Shown here: positions 53,390 to 63,684 of the stretch, piece by piece
Layout: each line of letters starts with the position of its first letter
Position numbering within the stretch: position 1 is the first letter of the stretch
Assembly: GCA_030145195.1 (NCBI GenBank)
Contig: JAQYVY010000009.1
Location: 19,768 to 83,767, forward strand
DNA from: Desulfuromonadales bacterium
GTDB lineage: Bacteria; Desulfobacterota; Desulfuromonadia; Desulfuromonadales; BM103
DNA length: 64,000 bases
Direction of reading: 5' to 3'
The notes under the pieces: generated by a model
Database searches by the model: none
The model's input: the letters and a program-made list of their open reading frames with translations, nothing else
Told to the model about the DNA's origin: nothing
Translations under genes and position numbers: made by a program

Positions 53390-54694
53390 ATGGTTGAACA
53401 AGTTGCCCAAATGATCGTTCATGGTGAAGCCTGGACAATCAAGGACCTCTTTGTCCTCCCCAATGAATATGTTTACTGGTCAATCCAAATAGTCATGTAT
53501 CCCTACATGACGGGTCTGGTGGCTGGTGCCTTCGTTCTGTCCTCTCTCTACCACGTTTTTAATGTCGAGAAGCTGAAAGCGATTGCCCGCTACGCTCTGG
53601 TCTTTTCCTTTGCCTTGCTTCCGGTGGCAATGATGCCGCTGATGCTACATCTTATGCAGCCGTTACGGGGCATTCATGTCCTGATGACGCCGCACTTCAC
53701 TTCAGCGATTTCAGCCTTCGGTATCGTCTTTATGGCTTACGCTTGTATTGTCGCCGCTGAAATCTGGTTCGTCTATCGCAAGTTTATTGTCGAGTCGATT
53801 CATCGTCTTGAGCAGAAATCAAATCGTAGCGGCTTGGAAAAGATCCTGCTGCCAATTTACAAAGTCATCTCTCTTGGCGCCATGGATCTTTCCTCTGAAG
53901 CGCTTGAATCTGACCACAAGGCCGTCAAGTTTTTAGCCGGACTGGGTATCCCGGTCGCATGTTTCCTTCATGGCTACGCCGGATTCATCTTCGGCTCGGT
54001 CAAAGCCAACGCCTTGTGGATGACCCCATTGATGCCAGTTATCTTTATCTGCTCGGCGATTGTCTCAGGGATTGCACTCTGTATCCTCAGCTACTATATC
54101 TTCATGGAGATGCGCAAATGGGCGGCAAAACGCGGTAAGAACTGGTTGCTTCCAGATGCCCTGGCTCAAGGCGGTACGGCGATACCCGTCGAGCAACTGC
54201 GCAGTATTCAGGACCATGAAGTCAAAATGACGTCGAAATATCTGCTGATCTTCATGACGCTGGCCATTACGCTTGAAGTTCTTGATATGATTTTCCGCGG
54301 CTACACCGCGGTCAAGTCGTGGGATGCCCTGCGTATGGTCATCTACGAGCACGATTTTATGAAAATATTCGTCTACCAGTACGGGCTCGGCAACTTCCTG
54401 CCGTTTTTAATGTTGCTGTTGCCTGGCCTGACGACCAGACGCGCTGTCATCGCCAGTATTTTGGTCCTCTTTGGTGTCTTCATGATGCGCTGGAATGTCG
54501 TCATTGGCGGGCAGGCCTTCTCCCTGACTTTTGCCGGTTTCATGGAATATCATTTGCCCATCATCCCGCATGACATTGAAACCTTTAAAGAGGGGCTAGG
54601 TGGCGCCCTGTCGGTCATCGTCACGCCTTTTATTATTTTTTATTTCCTTAATATGATCTTCCCGGCTTTCATGTCCGACGACGAAGCTCACTAA
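53390..54694 (+). CDS. NrfD-type quinone-interacting membrane subunit
   Basis: A 434-residue protein with about ten helices and NrfD/QrcD family features, including MRWNVVIGGQ near the C-terminus and FLHGYAGFIFG in the middle. It binds menaquinol or menaquinone in the membrane, without its own redox cofactor. AAGGAGG lies before the ATG. With the two genes before it, it forms a complete module that is a second, sequence-divergent counterpart of the 34-37 kb complex. Confidence 0.93.
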   Translation: MVEQVAQMIVHGEAWTIKDLFVLPNEYVYWSIQIVMYPYMTGLVAGAFVLSSLYHVFNVEKLKAIARYALVFSFALLPVAMMPLMLHLMQPLRGIHVLMTPHFTSAISAFGIVFMAYACIVAAEIWFVYRKFIVESIHRLEQKSNRSGLEKILLPIYKVISLGAMDLSSEALESDHKAVKFLAGLGIPVACFLHGYAGFIFGSVKANALWMTPLMPVIFICSAIVSGIALCILSYYIFMEMRKWAAKRGKNWLLPDALAQGGTAIPVEQLRSIQDHEVKMTSKYLLIFMTLAITLEVLDMIFRGYTAVKSWDALRMVIYEHDFMKIFVYQYGLGNFLPFLMLLLPGLTTRRAVIASILVLFGVFMMRWNVVIGGQAFSLTFAGFMEYHLPIIPHDIETFKEGLGGALSVIVTPFIIFYFLNMIFPAFMSDDEAH

Positions 54695-55078
54695 GCGCTG
54701 ATCATTGATAACAGACAGACAAGGGCCACTCCCTCTCTTCAGGGATGCGGCCTTTATCTGTTCTGGTCGTAGGTAATAATCACAACGAGATAACGGCTTT
54801 TTACGGTATCCATGAAGTTCGTTTGAGTTTTCATAATGACCTTTTGTCGCTTTGTTTTTTCCCGAAGTCAGCTTGCGCCTAAACTTTAACATTAAAAAAT
54901 TTCATCTCTATCGAAGGCCCGTCTAACGCCCCCTTTTATCTTGTTCTTTTTAGGCCAATTTGTTAAACCTCTTAAAATTAATGCAGTCTATGAAGCCCAC
55001 GTTTTTCTTGTTATCATTTTACCGTTATGCTCAAGCCTTCACATTTTGTTGGTAGACAGATCAGAATAGGAGTTTTTC
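54695..55078. other. Intergenic region before the NapC-type cytochrome gene
   Basis: It contains an imperfect GC-rich hairpin (54721-54755, AAGGGCC/GGCCTTT ends) that may terminate the NrfD operon, followed by AT-rich DNA with no ORF I would call. A promoter for the 55079 gene is expected but not obvious. Confidence 0.4.
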
Positions 55079-56539
55079 ATGGGACAATTTGACATGGTCA
55101 AGGACTTCTTCCTTGGCATCAGCCGTAGCCGGATTTCTCTTTGGGGGGGAATGATTGTTACGGTTACAACACCTTTCCTGTTCGGGTACATGCTCGCTGA
55201 TACCATCTGGCACATAAAAAATCCGTATTTCGGAGCAGCGATCTACCTTGCGCTGGGTCCAGTTTTTCTTGGCGGGCTAGCAATGATCTTTGCCGGAGCT
55301 TTCTTTTTTCGTGGCAAAAGAGATGTCCATCTCTTTACCCTTGAGTACTTGCGCAGGTATTTTACAGAACCGGCGTTGTTTGGTCGTCTGCGTAGAAACG
55401 TGTTTTTGATCGTGCTGCTGACTTCAGTCAACTTTGCCGTCTTCAGTATGTTCCTCTACCGGGCTTATCATTACATGGAGTCGACCCAGTTTTGTGGCCA
55501 GTTCTGTCATACCGTCATGAATCCTGAACATACCGCCTATCAGAACTCGCCGCATTCACGAGTCACCTGCGTTGAATGTCATATTGGCTCAGGAGCCGAT
55601 TGGTTCGTCAAATCAAAGATCTCAGGTGCACGCCAATTGCTGGCGGTGGCAGCAGGAACCTACCCAACACCGATCATGACTCCGGTCCACGGCCTGCGCC
55701 CGGCCCGGGAAACCTGTGAGCAGTGTCACCGCCCGGAACTTTTTCACGGCGACAAGCTGACGGTGAACAAACGGTTTCTCGAAGACCAGCAAAACAGCGC
55801 TGTTCAGGACGTTCTGCTGATGAAAATTGGCAGCGCTGGTGATCGGGTGCAGAGCTCGCACGGTATCCACTGGCATATTGCACCGGAAAACCAAATCAGC
55901 TACACCTCAACGGACCACAGCCGCACGATCATTCCTGAGGTAACGCTGATTCAAGCGGACGGCACGAAGACAGTTTTCCGTACGCCCGACGCGGACAAAT
56001 TGCTACAAGAGTCCGCGCAGCAAAGTGAAACCCGCACGATGGACTGTATTGATTGCCATAACCGACCTTCGCATATCTACCTGCTGGCCGATGAAGCTTT
56101 GAATTTGAAACTGGCTGAAGGGCAAATCCCGAAAGCGTTACCCTTTATCAAACGGCAGGCTTTGGAGTTGGTTTCCGTTGATTACGAATCCTCTGAAGAC
56201 GCTCGGCAACAGATCACAAGCGAACTGAAGGATTGGTACCAGAAGAACTATCCGCAACTGGTGGCTGACCAGCCGAAGCTTATGGAGCAAGCCATTCAAG
56301 GCGTGATTGCGGCATATGCAGAAAATGTTTTTCCAGAGATGAAAATCAAATGGGGAACCTACGTGAACCATATCACCCACGGGCCCGACTTCGATATCGG
56401 CTGTTTCCGCTGTCATGATGATATGCATGAGACCACTGATGGCAGGACCATATCAGCCGATTGTAACACCTGCCACGACCTGCTAGCACTTGAAGAGCCT
56501 GTGAAGCCGATCCTGTCGACTTTGCGCGGAGAGGAATAG
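55079..56539 (+). CDS. NapC/NirT-type membrane multiheme cytochrome c
   Basis: A 486-residue protein with three N-terminal helices (~18-40, ~48-75, ~105-125) and a large periplasmic domain. It has one CX3CH site (CGQFCH, the unusual first-heme form common in these NapC relatives) and five CXXCH sites (CVECH, CEQCH, CIDCH, CFRCH, CNTCH). HSRVTCVECHIG is typical of the family. It likely takes electrons from the quinol pool or passes them on for the module encoded just upstream. AGGAG precedes ATG. Confidence 0.9.
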   Translation: MGQFDMVKDFFLGISRSRISLWGGMIVTVTTPFLFGYMLADTIWHIKNPYFGAAIYLALGPVFLGGLAMIFAGAFFFRGKRDVHLFTLEYLRRYFTEPALFGRLRRNVFLIVLLTSVNFAVFSMFLYRAYHYMESTQFCGQFCHTVMNPEHTAYQNSPHSRVTCVECHIGSGADWFVKSKISGARQLLAVAAGTYPTPIMTPVHGLRPARETCEQCHRPELFHGDKLTVNKRFLEDQQNSAVQDVLLMKIGSAGDRVQSSHGIHWHIAPENQISYTSTDHSRTIIPEVTLIQADGTKTVFRTPDADKLLQESAQQSETRTMDCIDCHNRPSHIYLLADEALNLKLAEGQIPKALPFIKRQALELVSVDYESSEDARQQITSELKDWYQKNYPQLVADQPKLMEQAIQGVIAAYAENVFPEMKIKWGTYVNHITHGPDFDIGCFRCHDDMHETTDGRTISADCNTCHDLLALEEPVKPILSTLRGEE

Positions 56540-56582
56540 AGGATAAGTTAGTAAGGCCCTAAAGGTTTAGGCGCAGATCATA

Positions 56583-56614
56583 AAAAGCCACCCCGGGAAA
56601 CTGGGGTGGCTTTT
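56583..56614. terminator. Bidirectional terminator between NapC-type cytochrome gene and cysM
   Basis: AAAAGCCACCCC (56583-56594) and GGGGTGGCTTTT (56603-56614) form a perfect 12-bp stem with an 8-nt loop. It lies between convergent genes and has A/T runs on both sides. Confidence 0.9.
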
Positions 56615-56650
56615 AGATTGTGCACTATTGTGGGCTGCTAGGCGTTTCTT

Positions 56651-57622
56651 TTATGGCCGACAGCTAGCGCAAACCGAACGAAACAAAGTGGTGCTGAGAT
56701 AACGATCACCGCGATCCGGCAAGAGTACGACAATCACCCCTCCTGACATCGTTTTGGCAACCTGACAGGCTCCCGCGACCGCCGCGCCACTTGACATCCC
56801 GGCAAAAATACCCTCTTTGGCCGCTAACAACCGAGAGGTCTCAAAGGCTTCTTCATCATCGATGGTGAGCTTTTGATCCAACTCGCTTTCGACATAGATC
56901 CCAGGAACAATTGCCTCCTGCATATTTTTAAGACCCTGGACCTTATGGCCGAGCCGCGGCTCGACCCCAACGATTTGCACGCTGGGCTTTTGCTCACGTA
57001 AATAACGTCCGATCCCCATCAGGGTGCCAGATGTTCCCATCCCGGCAACAAACATATCCACAGTGCCTGCGGTCTGCCGGAAAATCTCTGGCGCGGTGGT
57101 TTCATAATGAACCTGTGGATTTGCCGCGTTATCATATTGATTCGGCATGAAATAACGTTCAGGGTCTTCCGCGAGAATTTGGTGAGCCATCCGAATCGCC
57201 CCATCAGTCGCCTGGCAGGCTTCGGTAAGGACCAGTTCGGCTCCGTAGGCTTCGAGGATTGCACGCCGTTCCATGCTGACACAAGCAGGCATAATAAGCT
57301 TGATTCGATACCCGCGCGCCGCGGCGAGCATGGCCAGCGCAATCCCGGTATTACCCGAGGTCGGTTCCAGAATGGTTTTCTCCGGAGTCAACAAACCTTC
57401 TTCTTCAGCATGGCGCAGCATCCACCACGCCGTGCGGTCTTTGACCGAGCCTCCGGGGTTGTTGCCTTCGAGTTTGGCCAGCAGCCGAACATTTGAGTTG
57501 GGGTTGAGGTACTTCAGTTCGACCAGAGGGGTGTTGCCGATTGCCGCCGGCAGGCTGTAGTCCCTCTCCGGCAAAGGCATTGACTGGGTGTCGGTCATCA
57601 ATTTAGCTTCAGATAAGGCCAT
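56651..57622 (-). CDS. cysM: Cysteine synthase (CysM/CysK family)
   Basis: A 323-residue PLP enzyme replacing the acetyl group of O-acetylserine with sulfide. The PLP lysine is in NNPGGSVKDRTAWW, with PTSGNTGIAL and GMGTSGTLMG for phosphate and substrate. The C-terminal DRGDRYLSTTLF favours the CysM branch, but CysK is possible. I chose ATG 57622 because GGAGG lies eight bases before it; it overlaps the ubiD 3' end by 14 bp. A Cys-rich end (CASC) is unusual. Confidence 0.88.
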   Translation of the reverse strand: MALSEAKLMTDTQSMPLPERDYSLPAAIGNTPLVELKYLNPNSNVRLLAKLEGNNPGGSVKDRTAWWMLRHAEEEGLLTPEKTILEPTSGNTGIALAMLAAARGYRIKLIMPACVSMERRAILEAYGAELVLTEACQATDGAIRMAHQILAEDPERYFMPNQYDNAANPQVHYETTAPEIFRQTAGTVDMFVAGMGTSGTLMGIGRYLREQKPSVQIVGVEPRLGHKVQGLKNMQEAIVPGIYVESELDQKLTIDDEEAFETSRLLAAKEGIFAGMSSGAAVAGACQVAKTMSGGVIVVLLPDRGDRYLSTTLFRSVCASCRP

Positions 57623-59450
57623 GCAAAGGTCCTCCAGGCGCTCCGAGTTCATCGACCCGGCGTTCCACTGCCGGGTCTTCTTCCAGGAAAGGCGCATGAT
57701 GTTTTTTAGAGCGGGCATCTATGACCAGGCTGCCGAGGCATCCCCAGTGTTTGGCCCGAGTAAAGGCAGCTATCCCATCGATATCGCTGGCCGGAGCCGA
57801 GCGGGTAAAGGTGACCCAAAGAAAATTATTCAAGGTCCGAGCGGAGAATTCGGCATCATCGACGACAACAATTAACGGAAAGGTGTTGATTGCATCGTCT
57901 TCTGTATAAGAACCACAGAAAGCCGCCAGATCCAAAGAGGGTTCCCCGCGTTCCCCATTCCAGGCTTCACCCTGAACGACCAAGACTCCGGGCAGAGCGA
58001 TTTGTGGCACCGAGAAGCCGGTGGGCAAACGCAGGTCAGCGGGCAAAGATGTCGGGAGCTCGCGGTGGGGCGGTCCGGTCGCAGCCACAACCAGTTTGGA
58101 GCCGGCATTTAACCCGGATCCAGAATAATCGAGCGTGTCGATGGTGGTGGCGGTCTGAAAATGCAGATCCCGCCGCCAATCGACCCGTTGCAACATGAAG
58201 GTCAGGAAGCCAGCAATATCGTGAATGTCCAGATTCGGTCCAGCGGCACCATCGGCAATCAACAGGTACTTGGCCAGCGACAATTGTCCTTGGCCGAGCA
58301 AGGCGTTTGCCTGGGTGAGCAACTCCTGTGGGCGCTGTTCTTCAGAGAAGGGTGTGTAACGTTCGCTGCCAACGGCTAGCAGCAGGGGATGCACCCCGGC
58401 CTGATCAACCGCATGGATTGCTTGAACACCGGGGACCAGATCAGGAATCGCCTGGTCAGTCATGGCATGGATTAAGGCCCCAAACGTGGTGTCCTCCTGA
58501 GGTGGGCGGCCGACCGTGGTAAAAGGCCAGATCGCATCGGGCCGATGATAGACCGCATCGACCTTCATCACAGGAAAATCATGCGCCAGACTGTAGTAGC
58601 CGAGGTGGTCGCCGAAAGGGCCTTCTGGTCGGGTCACCCCGGGAAGAATGTGGCCGCTCAGGCAAAAGTCTGCTTCGGCCGGGGCCAGCAAACCGTTCGG
58701 GGTTTTAACTACCGGTAGGCGGTGTCCACCCAACAGGCCGGCAAAGGCCAACTCTGGCATCCCTTCCGGCAGCGGCATTACTGCCGCCAGATTCAGACTC
58801 GGCGGCCCACCGACAAAAACGTTGACCGGCAAAGGCTTGCCCTGCTCCAAGGCGGCGGCATGATGGACACCAATGCCGCGATGAATCTGATAGTGCAGTC
58901 CAACTTCCTGGTCTGGAGTGTAGTCGTTGCCCGAAATCTGCACGCGATACATCCCTAGGTTCGAGTTGCGCCAGCCGCCCTGTTGCGGCGCTTCACTGTA
59001 AACCTGAGGCAGGGTAATAAAGGCCCCACCATCCTTGGGCCAGGAAACCAGTTGTGGCAATTGCGAAAGGCTGGTTGTTCGTTCCAGTACCGGCCCGCGT
59101 GTCCTCTGTTTCGGCAGCAGGTGCCAGAGGTGCCGACTCAAGCCCATGGACCCAGTCAGGTCTTTAAAGGCGAGGGCAGGATCCACTTTTAAAGCTACGA
59201 GTCGTTCGATTGCGGGTAAGGTGTCACGGAACAGGTAGCGGGCGCGGTCAAGGGTACCGAAGAGATTGCCCAGCATCGGGAACGAGCAACCCTTGACCTG
59301 GGTGAAGAGTAAAGCCGGACCCTGGCGAGCATAAACCCGTCGCTGAATGGAACCAATCTCCAGACGGGGATCAACTTCCACCGCCACTCGCACCAGTTGA
59401 CCGGTGCGTTCTAACTCTTGTACTGTCTGCTGCAGGTTACGCAAAGCCAT
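57609..59450 (-). CDS. UbiD-family prenylated-FMN decarboxylase
   Basis: A 613-residue protein with the UbiD signature GVTRPEGPFGDHLGYYS and the N-terminal MALRNLQQTVQELE. UbiD enzymes reversibly decarboxylate unsaturated or aromatic acids with a cofactor made by UbiX; no ubiX is in this window. In a menaquinone user a role in quinone synthesis (MqnL-like) or aromatic metabolism is possible, but not shown. The ATG at 59450 is preferred to a 59537 start with a Ser/Pro-rich extension. Confidence 0.88.
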   Translation of the reverse strand: MALRNLQQTVQELERTGQLVRVAVEVDPRLEIGSIQRRVYARQGPALLFTQVKGCSFPMLGNLFGTLDRARYLFRDTLPAIERLVALKVDPALAFKDLTGSMGLSRHLWHLLPKQRTRGPVLERTTSLSQLPQLVSWPKDGGAFITLPQVYSEAPQQGGWRNSNLGMYRVQISGNDYTPDQEVGLHYQIHRGIGVHHAAALEQGKPLPVNVFVGGPPSLNLAAVMPLPEGMPELAFAGLLGGHRLPVVKTPNGLLAPAEADFCLSGHILPGVTRPEGPFGDHLGYYSLAHDFPVMKVDAVYHRPDAIWPFTTVGRPPQEDTTFGALIHAMTDQAIPDLVPGVQAIHAVDQAGVHPLLLAVGSERYTPFSEEQRPQELLTQANALLGQGQLSLAKYLLIADGAAGPNLDIHDIAGFLTFMLQRVDWRRDLHFQTATTIDTLDYSGSGLNAGSKLVVAATGPPHRELPTSLPADLRLPTGFSVPQIALPGVLVVQGEAWNGERGEPSLDLAAFCGSYTEDDAINTFPLIVVVDDAEFSARTLNNFLWVTFTRSAPASDIDGIAAFTRAKHWGCLGSLVIDARSKKHHAPFLEEDPAVERRVDELGAPGGPLHGLI

Positions 59451-59702
59451 AATTACATTCGTTTGAACCAAGGGTGAGTTTTTTGCATTTTCAGGGTTTT
59501 CAGGCGACCATATTCGTGAGAGCCACCGAAGACTCAAGCCTACAATTTATACTCCAGATGAATCAAAAAGCCAAAGCTTTCTTGGCTGAATATGATTGAG
59601 AGATTGATAGCTTCTGGACCTGAAACAGCTTAGTGACTATAATCATGCAGGTCGTTTACGCCAGCCGGGCGGATAAACTCTTAGACATTTGCAGGATAAG
59701 AA

Positions 59703-60059
59703 ATGAGTGATCTTTGGCAGGAAAAAGCACCGCTCCCGACGGAAAAGAGTCTTCAGCGTTTGGCGCTCATCGTCTATGCTTTACAGGCCGCCAGCTTTTT
59801 GACCAGCGGCATAACCCTTTTTGCGGCAATCATCATCAATTATGTTCGGAAAGAAGATGTCCAGGGGACCTGGCTGGAGAGTCACTTCAACTGGCAGATT
59901 CGCACTTTCTGGTATTCATTGCTGTGGACCGTCATCGGTGGCATAACGGCGATTTTTCTGGTCGGTTGGGCTATTTTGACTGCCGCCATGCTCTGGTTGA
60001 TCTATCGGATCGTCAAGGGTTGGATCTACCTCAGCGAAAACCGGGCCATGCCCGGTTGA
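59703..60059 (+). CDS. Small polytopic membrane protein (DUF4870-like)
   Basis: A 118-residue protein with three helices (~22-46, ~68-90, ~92-108). The loop between the first two holds HFNWQIRTFW, typical of the DUF4870 group of uncharacterised membrane proteins. AGGATAAG precedes ATG. It lies divergently from ubiD and convergent with the flavoprotein gene. Confidence 0.75.
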   Translation: MSDLWQEKAPLPTEKSLQRLALIVYALQAASFLTSGITLFAAIIINYVRKEDVQGTWLESHFNWQIRTFWYSLLWTVIGGITAIFLVGWAILTAAMLWLIYRIVKGWIYLSENRAMPG

Positions 60060-60089
60060 CGGATTCTCTGGGGGTTTTTCGCCTTCTCT

Positions 60090-61481
60090 TCAAGGGGTTT
60101 TCATCTGCCCCAGACACTTCCTGGCCAGCAGTCTCCAACCATCGCTGATGGTCGGATAGACATGCACCAGATTGGCCACGTCATTCACCGTCAAACCATA
60201 ACGCACCGCTAGCGCCATCTCGTGAATCAGGTCTGCAGCCCGCGGCGCCAGGATCTGCGCGCCTAGCACGCGGCCATCTTTGCGGTCAGACCAGAGCAAA
60301 AAAGCCCCGGTTGACTGTCCAATCACGTAAGCCTTGGCAACGGCTGTAAGATCAAGATAGGTTTCAACCACGTCATGGCCTGCAGCCGTCGCCTGCTCAC
60401 CGTTTTGACCAACCATGGCGATCTCTGGATCGACAAAAACCGCCATCGGCGTGCCACGATGATCCACCTGCCGCTGCCCACCATTCAGCATATTTTCGAC
60501 TGCAACTTCAGCTTCCAGTTCGCCCGCTGGAGCGATCAGCGGTGCTCCGGTGACGTCGCCAGCGGCCCAGATCCCTTCGGCAGTGGTCTGCATTCCCGCA
60601 TCGACAACGACAAATCCCTGTGTGTCCACTTTCACACCAGCAGTCCCTAGGCCGATACCATGGGTTGCCGGGGAAGTGCCGACGGCAAGCATGACTCGCT
60701 CGGCCTGGAACCTGGCTTCGCGGCCATTCACCGTGGCAATCACGATCGCAGCTCCATTCGCCGCCGCTTCGACTCGCTGGGCATCAACACCAAAGAGCTG
60801 CTGCAATCCCTCGTTCGCCATCAAACCACAGAGTTGAGCGGTCAACCGTTGGTCAAACTCAGCCAGCGGTCGTTCACCGCGCTCCAGAATCGTGGTTCGG
60901 CAACCGAAACGCTCAAACATTTGGCCCATTTCGAGTGCGATGACACCACCACCAAGAATAACCAGGGAAGACGGCACATCAGGCAGATTCAGTGCTGAAT
61001 AACTGTTGAGAAAACCGGTTTGACTTAAACCGGGGAGATCGAGCGTTCTTGGTACACCGCCGCAGGCGATGAGAAAACGTTCGCAGTGCACCACCTCTGG
61101 TCCCACTTGCAGCGTCTTCGAACTCAGAAACTGACCGTGACCGTATATCACCTGAATCTTCGGGTTGGTTTCCAGAACAGTCTGGTAGTGTTCGCGGCGG
61201 ACCTGGTCCACCGCCTGGCGTTTGGAATTCATCAGATTGGGACCATCAACCGTCTTTGCGGTCAGGTTGAGACCATAAGCGGACCCTCGTCGTGCTGCGT
61301 AATAGAGTGAGGCTTTGTGGATCAGGGTTTTGCTCGGCACGCAACCCCAGTTCACGCAAGTTCCACCAAGCGTGCCCTGCTCAACCATCAGCGTTTTTGC
61401 CCCAAGTTCGGAAGCACGTAGCGCCGCTGCGAAAGCGGTGGTTCCTGAACCAAGGATAACCAGATCGGGTTTAAAACTCAT
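60090..61481 (-). CDS. Mercuric-reductase-like pyridine nucleotide-disulfide oxidoreductase
   Basis: A 463-residue flavoprotein with an FAD-binding start (VILGSGTTAFAAALRA), the redox-active GGTCVNWGCVPSK, an NAD(P)-binding ILGGGVIALEMGQ and the late HVYPTISDG with its catalytic His. It resembles MerA most closely, including MNSKRQAVDQVRREHY. However, the vicinal C-terminal cysteines that bind Hg(II) in MerA are absent (the end is KCLGQMKTP) and there is no NmerA domain. The substrate is unknown; another disulfide or metal substrate is likely. Confidence 0.85.
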   Translation of the reverse strand: MSFKPDLVILGSGTTAFAAALRASELGAKTLMVEQGTLGGTCVNWGCVPSKTLIHKASLYYAARRGSAYGLNLTAKTVDGPNLMNSKRQAVDQVRREHYQTVLETNPKIQVIYGHGQFLSSKTLQVGPEVVHCERFLIACGGVPRTLDLPGLSQTGFLNSYSALNLPDVPSSLVILGGGVIALEMGQMFERFGCRTTILERGERPLAEFDQRLTAQLCGLMANEGLQQLFGVDAQRVEAAANGAAIVIATVNGREARFQAERVMLAVGTSPATHGIGLGTAGVKVDTQGFVVVDAGMQTTAEGIWAAGDVTGAPLIAPAGELEAEVAVENMLNGGQRQVDHRGTPMAVFVDPEIAMVGQNGEQATAAGHDVVETYLDLTAVAKAYVIGQSTGAFLLWSDRKDGRVLGAQILAPRAADLIHEMALAVRYGLTVNDVANLVHVYPTISDGWRLLARKCLGQMKTP

Positions 61482-61606
61482 TTGTTTTGAGACCTCTTCC
61501 TCTGTGCAAGAGGCTTGCGGTTGTAGTCACAACCCTTGTCTTGTTTCGGATTTCAATAATAACAGGGATTTGCTGAACTGCATCTGGTCGCACGGGGTTT
61601 CTCGAT

Positions 61607-63604
61607 TTAGCTGCGCAAGAGCAACTCCTGTTTTTCCAACACCAGAACCTGGTCACGTAATTCAGCCGCTCTCTCAAAGTCAAGTTCGGCCGCTGCCGCC
61701 AGCATCTGGTCTCGGCGTCGTGAGATTTCTGCCGTTAATTCCGCAGCAGAGGTATAGCTCTCGAGAGCTTCCGCAGCGAGAGCATGCGTCGCATCCTCGC
61801 CGCTGGAGAGATCATCAAGAATGGTGCGAAATGATTTGCGGATTGTTTCCGGGGTAATCCCGTGTTTTTGGTTGTACGCCAGTTGAGTCGTCCGTCGCCG
61901 CTCGGTTTCGTCAAGACAGGCCTGCATCGAAGCGGTGATTCGATCTGCATACATGATGACTCGACCATCGACATTTCGGGCGGCTCGCCCGCAAGACTGG
62001 ATCAGGGAACGGGTGCTGCGCAGGAAACCCTCTTTGTCGGCATCAAGGATCGCAACCAGCGCGACCTCGGGGATATCCAGACCCTCCCGCAATAGATTGA
62101 TTCCGACTAGAACATCAAACTCGCCTTTGCGCAGGTCATGAATGATGCGTATCCGCTCCATCGTATCAATATCGGAGTGCAAATAGCGCGCCCGTATGCC
62201 GATTTCCTCAAGGTAGCCGGTCAGATCCTCGGCCATACGTTTGGTCAAGGTTGTCACCAGAATCCGGTAATGCTGCGCTAACACCTCGCGAATTTCATCG
62301 ATCAGATCGTCAACCTGATTAATTGCCGGACGCACCATGATGGGCGGGTCAACTAACCCGGTTGGACGGACAATTTGCTCCACTACGACACCAGCGACCT
62401 CAGTCAGTTCATAATTTCCTGGAGTCGCCGAAGCATAGACCGTCTGGAGTTGCTTGGAGGTGAATTCATCAAAGGTCAGAGGACGATTATCCAGCGCTGA
62501 AGGCAGGCGGAAACCATACTCTACCAGGGTTCCTTTGCGGCTCCGGTCTCCCCGGTACATGCCACCCAGTTGCGACACGGTGACATGGCTTTCATCGATA
62601 AAAACCAGTGCATCCTCGGGGAAATAGTCGAACAGGGTGGCTGGCGGCGAACCGGGCTGGCGGCCATCGATGTAGCGGGAATAGTTTTCAATCCCCTGGC
62701 AGAACCCCATCTCTTCCATCATTTCGATATCGAACAGGGTTCGTTGCTCGATCCGTTGCGCCTCGACCAAACGGTTCTGTTCACGCAACCGTTGAATTTG
62801 CTGGCAGAGCTCATCCTGAATCGACTTGATGGCCCGATCGAGGGTCGGTCGAGTCGCAACATAGTGGCTGGCCGGAAAGATCGCGGTGGTGGCCAGGCGA
62901 TCAATCACCCGGCCACGCAGAGGATCGATCTCACTGATCGCTTCCACCTCGTCACCGAAGAATTCAATTCGCAAAGCCCGACTCTCTTCATAGGCCGGGA
63001 AAATTTCCACGGTGTCGCCGCGCACCCGAAAGCTGCCACGATGAAAATCAATGTCATTACGACTGTATTGAATGTCAACGAGTCGCCGCAGCAGGTGGTT
63101 GCGCTCTAACTCCATGCCCTCTTCCAAGTGGATTAGCAGACCATGATACGCTTCCGGAGAACCAAGACCGTAGATGCACGAGACCGAAGCCACGATCAGC
63201 ACATCGCGCCGGGTCAGCAGACTCCGGGTCGCGCTGTGGCGCAACTTGTCGATTTCCTCGTTAATTGAGGAATCTTTTTCGATGTAGGTGTCAGTGGTTG
63301 GGACGTAGGCTTCGGGCTGGTAATAATCGTAATAGGAAACGAAATACTCAACCGCATTGTCCGGGAAAAGTTCTTTGAATTCGCCGTAAAGCTGGGCAGC
63401 CAAGGTCTTGTTCGGTGCCAGAACCAAAGTTGGGCGCTGTACTTCAGCCACCACGTTTGCCATGGTGAAGGTCTTGCCGGAGCCGGTGACACCGAGCAGG
63501 ACCTGATGGCGGTCGCCACGTCGGATACCAGCGGTCAATTCGGCAATCGCCTGCGGCTGGTCGCCGCACGGCACATAATCAGTCTTCAGTGTAAACTTGG
63601 CCAT
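61607..63604 (-). CDS. uvrB: Excinuclease ABC subunit B
   Basis: A 665-residue nucleotide excision repair helicase. Walker A is [12 protein letters not shown], the beta-hairpin has [14 protein letters not shown], Walker B-like ALVFIDESH follows, motif VI has QSCGRAARN, and the C-terminal UVR domain reads [13 protein letters not shown]. The length is typical of UvrB. It damages no reading frame and lies on its own strand between the flavoprotein and receiver genes. Confidence 0.98.
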   Translation of the reverse strand: MAKFTLKTDYVPCGDQPQAIAELTAGIRRGDRHQVLLGVTGSGKTFTMANVVAEVQRPTLVLAPNKTLAAQLYGEFKELFPDNAVEYFVSYYDYYQPEAYVPTTDTYIEKDSSINEEIDKLRHSATRSLLTRRDVLIVASVSCIYGLGSPEAYHGLLIHLEEGMELERNHLLRRLVDIQYSRNDIDFHRGSFRVRGDTVEIFPAYEESRALRIEFFGDEVEAISEIDPLRGRVIDRLATTAIFPASHYVATRPTLDRAIKSIQDELCQQIQRLREQNRLVEAQRIEQRTLFDIEMMEEMGFCQGIENYSRYIDGRQPGSPPATLFDYFPEDALVFIDESHVTVSQLGGMYRGDRSRKGTLVEYGFRLPSALDNRPLTFDEFTSKQLQTVYASATPGNYELTEVAGVVVEQIVRPTGLVDPPIMVRPAINQVDDLIDEIREVLAQHYRILVTTLTKRMAEDLTGYLEEIGIRARYLHSDIDTMERIRIIHDLRKGEFDVLVGINLLREGLDIPEVALVAILDADKEGFLRSTRSLIQSCGRAARNVDGRVIMYADRITASMQACLDETERRRTTQLAYNQKHGITPETIRKSFRTILDDLSSGEDATHALAAEALESYTSAAELTAEISRRRDQMLAAAAELDFERAAELRDQVLVLEKQELLLRS

Positions 63605-63684
63605 GGCTCAGACCGGGCGGAGGGCGGGTGTCCCACCAAAGGAAGCAGGTTGTCTGGTATCGTTCTCGCGCTTAGCTTTTGGAC

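Noticed and set aside
57623..57718. Longer start for cysteine synthase at 57718
   Set aside because: It would overlap ubiD by 110 bp; GGAGG supports ATG 57622.
61315..61857. 180-residue plus-strand ORF across the flavoprotein/uvrB junction
   Set aside because: It overlaps two well-supported genes on the other strand and has low-complexity, domain-free sequence.
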